Part shown: positions 59,601 through 64,000 of the stretch, piece by piece | How the letters are laid out: each line of letters starts with the position of its first letter | How positions within the stretch are numbered: position 1 is the stretch's first letter | NCBI GenBank assembly: GCA_018001225.1 | Contig: JAGNIJ010000011.1 | Coordinates: 30,940-94,939 of the forward strand | Direction of reading: 5' to 3' | DNA length: 64,000 nucleotides | DNA from: Kiritimatiellia bacterium | GTDB lineage: Bacteria; Verrucomicrobiota; Kiritimatiellia; CAIQIC01; JAGNIJ01 | Position numbers and translations under genes: made by a program | The notes under the pieces: generated by a model | Seen by the model: only the letters and a program-made list of their open reading frames with translations | What the model was told of the DNA's origin: nothing | Databases searched by the model: none

Positions 59601-61810
59601 TTGTACCGGTTGCCCAACGGCTCATAGATGTAGCCGGGAAAGGCGGCGTAGTCCGTGTTCGGGTCCACCTGCCCGTAACACCATACCGCGCCGCCGTGCA
59701 CCGCGCCGTGGTAGCCTCCGGCTTCGTTCAGCACGGTATCCCCCGTGCCCTCGTCGAACGTGTAGTTTGCGATCAGGCCCGCCTGGGAAGCCTGCTGGGT
59801 TTCGTACTGGTTGGCCTGGATTTCGCCCTCCGTCAGCGCCCGGCCCCAGATCCGCACCTCGTCCATCCGCCCGTGGAACAGGTTCGTCGGCTGATAGGTC
59901 GGCCAATGAATATCCGCGCCCAGGTAGCTGTAGGCCTGGCCCCCGTGATATTCACGGACGAAATTCGTCACGGTCCAAGACCGATCGTCCAGGTAAACGC
60001 GGAGCGTGCCGTTCGACGTATCATCGCCGCCCTCGAGCGTCAGCGCCAGGTACTGCCACTGGTTCGACGCCACGACAGCGGGGATCGTGCTGCCCACCCA
60101 ATGACCGGGCACGTTCTTGTTCCACACCGCAAACCAGAGCCCCGCGCCGGAATGCTCCAGCACAAGAGTCGGGCCCTCGTTGCCTTCGGCATACAGCGTT
60201 CCGAAGGACGTCTCGGAGGGATTGATCCACAGGGTCAGCGTCCAGTCGGCCAGTCCGTCCAGCCAGCTCTTGGCCGCGACCACGTAATCGTTGGTCCCAT
60301 CGAACTTCAGGGCGTGGGCCTCCTCGCCTGCGGGCCGCAGTTCCTCGCCGATGTCCCACGGCGTAGGGGCCAGGTCGAAATAGGTCGAGTCGGTATGCGA
60401 AACGGACTGGATCACCTCGAACCAGATGTCGTTGTAGGTTGTGTACTTCATCAGGCAGTAGCCCGGCTGGGTCATCATCAGCGACTTGCCGCTGGCCGAA
60501 AGCGCCGCGTGGAGCGCCGGCTCCATGTAGCCCATCAGTTCGCCCGTCAGCTCGGCCGGGACCAGCACGGCCGCGGTGGTCTGCGTGGAGCCGGAAATCA
60601 CGCGCAACTGGGGATGCCGCGGCCAGTCGCAGGAGTACCAGTCCACCTCGAAGGGCCACAGCACACCCATCAGGCCGGTGTGCCGCCAGTAGATCTCGAG
60701 CGACCAGGGCTCGTCCGAGGTCTTCTTGATGGCGTACGCCCAGCCCTGCTTCGGCCCCGCGTGATCGAACCGGTAGGCCGTCTCGTTGATCCCAACGGTG
60801 ATGTCGGCGTCGAGGTCCGCGTCGCCCTCGACCTCGCTCCAGTACGAATCTTGCGGCAGGAGGCGCGCGCCGATGTCCGCGGTCTGGAAGAGGATGTCCG
60901 GCTCCATCACCTGGACGACCTCGATCCCCTTCGGCCGGATCTGTTCCTTGTAGGTGCCGGTCTCGTAGTACTCGAGGATGAACATGCCCTTGATGTTCCG
61001 GGCGCGCAGTTGCTTCTGGTCGTCCACCCAGACCCCGCTGACCACGTTCGACGAGTAGTTGGTCACGCCGCCGGACACGTTGGTCGTCGTCTGGTACACC
61101 GGCCGGGTCACCTCGCTGCTGTAGTGGATCACCGGGAACAGGCCGTGAAGGCTGACCACGGGCGCGTCGTACGGCGATTCCGTCCAGAACAACCGCACGG
61201 GCCGGCCCGTCGGCACCGCGCCGACGAACACCACGATCCCGTTGGTCGCGCCGCTGGTCATGATCCAGTCGATCTCCACATTGTTCGGCTGCGCGGCGAT
61301 CACCTGCTTTGTCGAGGGCACCCAGAACGCCCCGCCCACGGGGTCCTGGCACTCGAAGTAGGCCGCCGCGTTCTCCCCCACCCGCACGGCCGCGAAGTTC
61401 GCCGGCGGCACGTTCGTGTTGGCGCCCGGCGGGGGATCAATGATATCGCCCAGCGCCACGTCCGGCTTGAAGCCTTCCGCCGTCTGGCCGAACGAGGACC
61501 AGATCAATTGGAAGGCCGAGTTGGACGGCGCCACGGCGTTCGTGTTGCCCAGCGCGTGGCCCTGGTACAACGCCGTGGAGGCGTTGGTCCGCGCCTCCGA
61601 CGGCCACACCCCGAAGTAATTCGAGTACGGCCCGCCGGAAGGATTGGGCTCCAGCCAGAGGTTGCGGAAGTCCGTGTCGAGGTTGAAGTCGGAAGAGAAC
61701 GAGGAACGCGGAACGAGGAACGCGGAACAGACAAAAACGAGGCACAGGGAACGCGGAACGCGGGAAAGAGCCGCCGCCCTGCCGCGCTCCCGCTGGCCGC
61801 TTCCGTTCAT
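53639..61810 (-). CDS. giant secreted LamG-domain protein (2723 residues)
   Basis: Uninterrupted frame of 2723 codons. The signal peptide core (LCLVFVCSAFLVPRSSFSS) is encoded by 7-base repeats. Two LamG/concanavalin-like domains can be seen at about residues 498-690 (LKFDGTNDYVVAAKSWLDG, MDEVRIWGRALTEGEI) and 815-1010 (LDFDGVADAVAVPNSPLFQ, GRVAEVRVWSVARTAGDI). The middle is beta-rich. Roughly the last 1000 residues contain long helical and coiled-coil stretches (LAQQVEQVRKLLAEGELLLV, RAQVRARAAQRIQMNRYQDL) before a final beta part. No protease, glycosidase or known toxin motif is evident. Likely a surface giant protein; function unknown. Confidence 0.85.
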   Translation of the reverse strand: MNGSGQRERGRAAALSRVPRSLCLVFVCSAFLVPRSSFSSDFNLDTDFRNLWLEPNPSGGPYSNYFGVWPSEARTNASTALYQGHALGNTNAVAPSNSAFQLIWSSFGQTAEGFKPDVALGDIIDPPPGANTNVPPANFAAVRVGENAAAYFECQDPVGGAFWVPSTKQVIAAQPNNVEIDWIMTSGATNGIVVFVGAVPTGRPVRLFWTESPYDAPVVSLHGLFPVIHYSSEVTRPVYQTTTNVSGGVTNYSSNVVSGVWVDDQKQLRARNIKGMFILEYYETGTYKEQIRPKGIEVVQVMEPDILFQTADIGARLLPQDSYWSEVEGDADLDADITVGINETAYRFDHAGPKQGWAYAIKKTSDEPWSLEIYWRHTGLMGVLWPFEVDWYSCDWPRHPQLRVISGSTQTTAAVLVPAELTGELMGYMEPALHAALSASGKSLMMTQPGYCLMKYTTYNDIWFEVIQSVSHTDSTYFDLAPTPWDIGEELRPAGEEAHALKFDGTNDYVVAAKSWLDGLADWTLTLWINPSETSFGTLYAEGNEGPTLVLEHSGAGLWFAVWNKNVPGHWVGSTIPAVVASNQWQYLALTLEGGDDTSNGTLRVYLDDRSWTVTNFVREYHGGQAYSYLGADIHWPTYQPTNLFHGRMDEVRIWGRALTEGEIQANQYETQQASQAGLIANYTFDEGTGDTVLNEAGGYHGAVHGGAVWCYGQVDPNTDYAAFPGYIYEPLGNRYNVNRYNYPTEENPEAESYVFAVNTNTLEVWWANPSRQDGMPTVYYPSWVSQYACAWPTGMPEIVIASGLGSNGDQIEDTDDALDFDGVADAVAVPNSPLFQRENELTVEAWFRLDSIAGRRAIVSMVSTGVGAAGFSLGTSDDSLTAVFMDAEHNAQTLTWGTLVTGEWIHAAVTYEVGGVMAGYLGGRLAAQQAAGTLPLNPCDSNLVIGAATAMNVNHLDGRVAEVRVWSVARTAGDIGGLWLSRLQGTEEHLVAYYPFERGVDDAVLLDGGTNNLDGAVLGAAWVQPGRPAPADTVTVLADDSIYYQNDSSRPGYNPNEEHALVLGGVAYALRDDLNTAASSAPFVLVDYLDPDTARPKMSLFGVARTNLQYRFEYPLEAGLPILPPMPLAALPPCANTYSDTEPPAWRDRKDEWWARSAGDDGGTANALMHFSYQIQPGFYFPDLTASNQPAVGAVLPWLPTPSQSNGTTGVPVTVTYAISWPAEVPELKIAQTLTTPTHGLPDIWDQLSVEVVYQQSVQTNAGPSVTLFDPVVEHGANLSNQVVQTMIESDVAARELTSSKVRFPGLPPSLYDRIYYDPDEGSYGQLMIEGQLVQPLTGDAYLLLNLLEEYEQAQAQGVAAGLDTDTVQAWNAAVNALPQGLTLIQPNGPYVNAALYAGLSNGLGYVTLAFNNSTNGQQVPEGLPISLEIIQVVPELYSGAIEVLEPEDVLDEQLTLRASPDFAGQLEDYEFQWRWEEPEGGLIPNTNFATWNAYGADVIPATNEVTIAGASPFTLADHYFAMRYRRIDPTGPAGTNWSDWTYNLAPGWVQRVMDGINPFEQCLENMLANSVDTRATMISLAGAPYEGDIALNLQAACEAGLIPVYRTVLNRAEDFSIRAGISDSGDNETLLFAASKLLDLYMLLGNEAYADAQDPTIAFPRELYEDEHGADATSLFCFMNQMPNLLQEELALLRGRDDTLEPSVETSPIYNRLIWNFTAGINGGEAAYAYSYNIRGSPTSTVGTITAEDAKRLYPQGHGDAWGHYLSALSGYYELLSNTNFAWHTEPGATLLGNAPVSTDFFDEQKFAEGAAAKARTGVEIVNRAYRMAYSEDETVRWPGYRDSNTNRAWGLAGWASRAGQGALYDWAVANSLLLDRLTNMTQVGGADQPPEGIQKIDRTTVPELDEIANGLHQVQVQMDNADRGMNPMGVARDVVPFDISPTDIDEGQTHFEQIYDRAMQALYNACVAFDYARNTTLKMREQFDSVYELQEQLAENETEFHNRLIEIYGYPYPDDIGPSGTYPQGYSGPDLINWQILDLESLVHSAPTGQPMQVTLYDYQFTAGVSWTGVNYEDYLILTNHDPNTYAVAGTTTVYISDSGLKVKPASWTGRRPAQGELQMALSEMIQGWYALEAKLAEYNQTLYELEVEMEHRQADYSRFPNEWSNAVANIAGQKKTAQVIAGLKIASEIANVVAEIVEANAKGAASFSPTVFDGWVGVEDLLGTMSAPREIAYAWADAAKWAKVLVNLGKETGIDSRELQQAQWDADLETLLKNNEYQDILHWGTMETLAKLKEQYVKQAELMEQVQALAQQVEQVRKLLAEGELLLVQRAQVRARAAQRIQMNRYQDLAFRIFRDDGLRRYKDSFDLAARYVYLAAKAYDYETGLLDSDAQLTPGSEFLEDIVKARLPGRFYVWLGEPETGIDEGEPGLADIMARMKADWDVVKGRFGFNNPDTETSRFSLRQECFRISPSAASDGTWAQVLEDHVKEDLRTVPEFKRYCIPFSDSTNAEPALVIPFSTFIVAGKNYFGHDLAGGDNAYDPTHQATKIRSAGIWFTGYNVTFNTNTTGGGLANEPRVYLVPVGQDVMRSPTREGLETRNWKVLDQAMPLPYDVGGMDIDNPDYQPIMDSLAEPLACIRRFASLRAYHDKGQFDEDETHNNGRLVGRSVWNTRWLLIIPGRTLLADPDLAIERFIHGDGSGNGIKDIKIFFQTYSIAGE

Positions 61811-61835
61811 CGTTCCTCGTTCCTCGTTTCGCGTT
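61689..61835. repeat. inverted 7-base repeat arrays around the giant gene start
   Basis: 61689-61772 carries GGAACGA/GGAACGC units; 61803-61835 carries the reverse sense (CGTTCAT, CGTTCCT, CGTTCCT). Only about 30 bases lie between, without cargo gene. The giant gene start ATG (61810) falls in the second array in the same sequence context, GAGGAACGATGAACGG, as the start of the IVS-family gene at 53609. The first array encodes the signal peptide core. Confidence 0.82.
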
Positions 61836-61838
61836 CTT

Positions 61839-63029
61839 TTACTTCACCCGCATGATGTAGCACAGGGCGTGGTACGGCGGCCGGTTCTCATGGGGCTGGT
61901 CGTTGCCGGCGTCGCCGGTGTAATACGTGTTGTCCGAATAGCTGACCCACACGTCGGAATACGCGCCATGTCCGCCCCAGGATTCGAATTTCCCCTCCCG
62001 GCGCGTGTGACTATGCTTCGGCATCTCGCCCGGCGTGAGCTGGTGGAACGCCTCGCCGCCGGTGGTATTGACGGGGTAATTCAGGCCCGCCCCCACGACG
62101 AACCGGTCGCGCAGGTCGGGGGTCGCATGGCCGTAGTACGTGCCCCCGTCGCAAAGGGCCCAACCGTCGGGTATCGCATTGGTGGCACCGTACCAGATGA
62201 CAATGCCCCCGATCGGAATTGTGCCGTAGCCCGTGATCACGGAGGGAGAGGCCACCGCCAGGTTGTTACTGACCGTCACGGCGCCCGAGACCGTCATGGC
62301 CCCGGCAACCTTCAGGCTGTTGCTGATGGTCGTGGCCCCCCAAAAGACGGCGGCGTCATGGACCTGCAGCCCGCCCGCGGTAATCGTCAGGCCCCCGCTC
62401 ATGGCCGCGGCCCCGTGGGCCTGGAAAACGCCCGAGGTCACCACCAGCCCGTCGTGCATCACCGCCAGGCCGTGCACGTTCAGCCCCCCCGAATTGATGA
62501 CCAGCCCGTCGTCCACGGTGAACCCCTCCGTCGCCGACGAGGCGTCCGTCGCATGCTGGGCGTGGAAGGTGTACGGCGCGCTGACCAGGCGCTGCCGCGG
62601 GCTGATCTCCGTCGGGCTGCCCACGGGCCCCGCGGGTGTCTGCGTGATCATCAGGCCCAGGTACCGGTCCTCCTCCGCGAACGCGTCGCGCAGGTCGGGC
62701 ACCTGGGGCGCCGGGTTCGTCACCGTCCCGCCGTCGTCCGTCAGCAGGATGTTGAAGATCCCGTCGTCCATGACGTGCAGCGGAAACGTCCGGCCCCATA
62801 TCAGGTCCGCCGAATTGGTCAGCGTCGGGTGGTCCCAGATCCGAAACGTGATGTGGTAGTACCCGCCCGTGACGGGATTGCCCAGGTTGTCCGTCAGCTT
62901 GCCCTGGTAGTTGATCGCCGACGGCACGTCGCCGGAGAACGCGGGAAGCGGAACGAGGATCGCGGAACAGAGCAGGATGATCATCCCGCCGAAACCGCGC
63001 CCGTGAAATCGTGTTCTGGTCGTTTTCAT
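61839..63029 (-). CDS. secreted protein with C-terminal phage tail collar-like domain
   Basis: 396 residues from ATG at 63029 (GAGAGGTGG upstream). The signal peptide core (MIILLCSAILVPLPAFSG) overlaps a 7-base repeat array. A small beta domain (VPSAINYQGKLTDNLGNP) is followed by repeats rich in Gly, Val and Thr (GGLNVHGLAVMHDGLVVTSG, SGAVTVSNNLAVAS), resembling a beta-solenoid. The end is tail-collar-like: IPIGGIVIWYGATNAIPDGW, ALCDGGTYY, PDLRDRFVVGAG, and a final HALCYIMRV. Tail collar domains occur in phage tail fibres and in bacterial surface proteins. It is 28 bases upstream of the giant gene. Confidence 0.85.
   Translation of the reverse strand: MKTTRTRFHGRGFGGMIILLCSAILVPLPAFSGDVPSAINYQGKLTDNLGNPVTGGYYHITFRIWDHPTLTNSADLIWGRTFPLHVMDDGIFNILLTDDGGTVTNPAPQVPDLRDAFAEEDRYLGLMITQTPAGPVGSPTEISPRQRLVSAPYTFHAQHATDASSATEGFTVDDGLVINSGGLNVHGLAVMHDGLVVTSGVFQAHGAAAMSGGLTITAGGLQVHDAAVFWGATTISNSLKVAGAMTVSGAVTVSNNLAVASPSVITGYGTIPIGGIVIWYGATNAIPDGWALCDGGTYYGHATPDLRDRFVVGAGLNYPVNTTGGEAFHQLTPGEMPKHSHTRREGKFESWGGHGAYSDVWVSYSDNTYYTGDAGNDQPHENRPPYHALCYIMRVK
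62934..62973. repeat. 7-base repeat array inside signal-peptide coding region
   Basis: Degenerate units GGAAGC, GGAACGA, GGATCGC, GGAACAG on the plus strand; on the minus strand they encode LLCSAILVPLPAFSG of the tail-collar protein. The units are more diverged than at 53.1 and 61.7 kb. Confidence 0.65.
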
Positions 63030-63057
63030 AGCCACCTCTCTTCGCTCTCCGGACTGA

Positions 63058-63110
63058 CCACGGATTTCACGGATGGTCGTTCCCATCCGCGTTATCCGCG
63101 TCATCCGCGG
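63058..63110. repeat. inverted 9-base repeat without cargo gene
   Basis: The left half is CCACGGATTTCACGGATG; the right half is CCATCCGCGTTATCCGCG then TCATCCGCGG, an approximate reverse complement with a 9-base period. It lies in the gap before the tail-collar gene and resembles an empty version of the GxxExxY cassette end structure. Confidence 0.7.
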
Positions 63111-63123
63111 GCTCTCTCCCTCT

Positions 63124-64000
63124 TCATTGCAGTTCGTTGATCGTGCTGATCCGCTCGAGATAGAAATCGCCCTCCACCTGGATCGCCTGCGCCCGCAGGC
63201 CCGTCAGCGTCTCCCGGTACGTCCCCAGCGCGCTGTCCACGCCCCAGTACGGGTGATGCACCAGGTTCGTCGGCGCCTCCTCGAAATCCAGCGTGATCTC
63301 CCGCGTCACCGCGTAGGTCTCCACCGCGTTGGTGTACGCGTTGAAATCCCAGTCCTTGTTGTCGTGCATCGGGTGATAGCGATGCAGGAAGGGATTGGTC
63401 GGGTCGTCGTAGTTCACCGTGACCGTTCCCGTCAGCCGATTCGAAAAGGCACCGGTCAGCAGCAGCGGCGGCATCAGCGGGAAGGCCGCCGCGCTGATCC
63501 GGTTGGCCTCCTCCGCGTCCCCCGGCACGTCCGCCGCGTCCGCGAACAACGCGTACGTCCCGTTCGTGTGCGGCGCGTTCGTCAGGCTGCTGTCCCACGC
63601 CAGCACCACCTGCTGCAGCAACCACGCCTGGCCGAGGCCGTCCACGTGCACGACCAGGCGCATCGTCAGCGGCGCGGAGGTCCGCAGCAGGTTCGTCCCC
63701 GTGTAGGCCGGGGCGTTGACCTGGTCCAGGACGGCCGCGCCCACCCACAGGCCTTCGCTTTCGTGGTGGTCATCCAACTCCGCCCCCAGCAGGCCGGCCG
63801 GCTTCTCCGCCGTCACCGGCACCCGCACCAGCAGGCTCTGCGCCGTGTCTTCAACCTTGAGAAGGCTTTGGTACAGCGCCCCGTTCGTCCCCACCGGCAC
63901 GTACGGCGCAAACTCCTGGCGTCGCACCCCGAGGCAGATCGTCCACGCCCCGCCCGCCGCCCCCGCTTGCGACAGCCCCCCCACGGGAAATTCGACCCAT
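63124..64000 (-). CDS. C-terminal part of a large secreted protein, 5' end outside window
   Basis: The frame is open to the window edge (291 residues visible) and ends at 63124. The chain is beta-rich with Asn, Thr and Asp (TVTVNYDDPTNPFLHRYHPM, DWDFNAYTNAVETYAVTREI, YLERISTINELQ). No domain is recognised, but the style matches the LamG-type giant protein downstream. It is the first visible gene of the minus-strand run that continues through the tail-collar, giant, calcium-loop and PEP-CTERM proteins. Confidence 0.7.
   Translation of the reverse strand, partial: WVEFPVGGLSQAGAAGGAWTICLGVRRQEFAPYVPVGTNGALYQSLLKVEDTAQSLLVRVPVTAEKPAGLLGAELDDHHESEGLWVGAAVLDQVNAPAYTGTNLLRTSAPLTMRLVVHVDGLGQAWLLQQVVLAWDSSLTNAPHTNGTYALFADAADVPGDAEEANRISAAAFPLMPPLLLTGAFSNRLTGTVTVNYDDPTNPFLHRYHPMHDNKDWDFNAYTNAVETYAVTREITLDFEEAPTNLVHHPYWGVDSALGTYRETLTGLRAQAIQVEGDFYLERISTINELQ

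Noticed and set aside
55799..61855. Long plus-strand open frame opposite the giant protein gene
   Set aside because: Its translation is Arg/Val/His-rich low-complexity sequence typical of the antisense of GC-rich codons; the minus frame has signal peptide and LamG domains. Similar antisense frames elsewhere (e.g. 5799-6080, 7030-9078, 41122-43710) were dropped for the same reason.
61839..63029. Prophage tail fibre gene
   Set aside because: A tail-collar-like domain is present, but the protein has a signal peptide and the neighbours are secreted bacterial proteins, with no phage structural or packaging genes.

Overview
The window is a GC-rich (well above 60 % by eye) chromosomal segment of a Gram-negative bacterium. 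Outer-membrane and periplasmic hardware is plentiful: a lipoprotein exporter of the Wza type, an outer-membrane beta-barrel, type II secretion-like GspK/L/M proteins, a lipid A-synthase N-domain protein and a PEP-CTERM protein. Very large LamG/FG-GAP secreted proteins, cassette genes of the 23S-IVS and GxxExxY families and many short palindromic repeats point to the PVC group, most likely Kiritimatiellota/Verrucomicrobiota. That placement is inference, because no rRNA or other strong phylogenetic marker is present.

Layout. 1-4032 (minus): GspK/L/M-like genes and a truncated membrane-anchored adhesin-like gene. 4122-11026 (minus): exopolysaccharide export operon (secreted protein, beta-barrel, Wzc-like tyrosine kinase, Wza-like lipoprotein, O-antigen ligase-like protein) closed by a clear terminator at 4076-4101. 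11239-14731: rnhC, a fumarylacetoacetate hydrolase-family enzyme, a CAU tRNA, a methyltransferase and a PAS protein. 14832-18455: a large secreted FG-GAP/LamG protein. 18925-25508 (minus): envelope-modification genes (ArnT-like glycosyltransferase, lipid A-synthase N-domain protein, DUF2279 proteins, NmrA-like reductase, sensor-like secreted protein, methyltransferase, isoprenoid-synthase-like enzyme), with a divergent two-component system at 25562-27327. CTTAAG-N4-CTTAAG boxes lie at both promoters. 27319-29109: Na/Pi cotransporter with PhoU-like tail.

29654-36234 (plus) is a metabolic operon: thiolase, DUF35 Zn-ribbon protein and the three proteins AllH, FdrA (AllF) and AllG that together make oxamate carbamoyltransferase in E. 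coli. A VapBC pair, two secreted proteins and a terminator follow. 38385-44896 (plus) holds a cyclase-family hydrolase, a three-subunit molybdenum hydroxylase (FAD, 2Fe-2S and Mo subunits) and a GAF histidine kinase. 45059-45801 is a second toxin-antitoxin pair. 45962-48241 is a secreted beta-helix protein. 48258-51478 (minus) holds an SSS transporter, an ORF6N protein and a MurA that carries Asp at the usual catalytic Cys. 51525-64000 (minus) is a run of secreted proteins including one of 2723 residues.

The most unusual feature is a set of short-period repeat cassettes. Two four-helix-bundle (IVS-family) genes are bracketed by inverted arrays of 7-base repeats, and one GxxExxY gene by inverted arrays of a 9-base repeat. 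All three sit between genes of apparent operons. Related arrays without a cargo gene occur elsewhere. They have been absorbed into coding sequence, where they supply the hydrophobic core of signal peptides of three successive secreted proteins, the C-terminal tails of two enzymes, and Shine-Dalgarno-like sequence before several starts.
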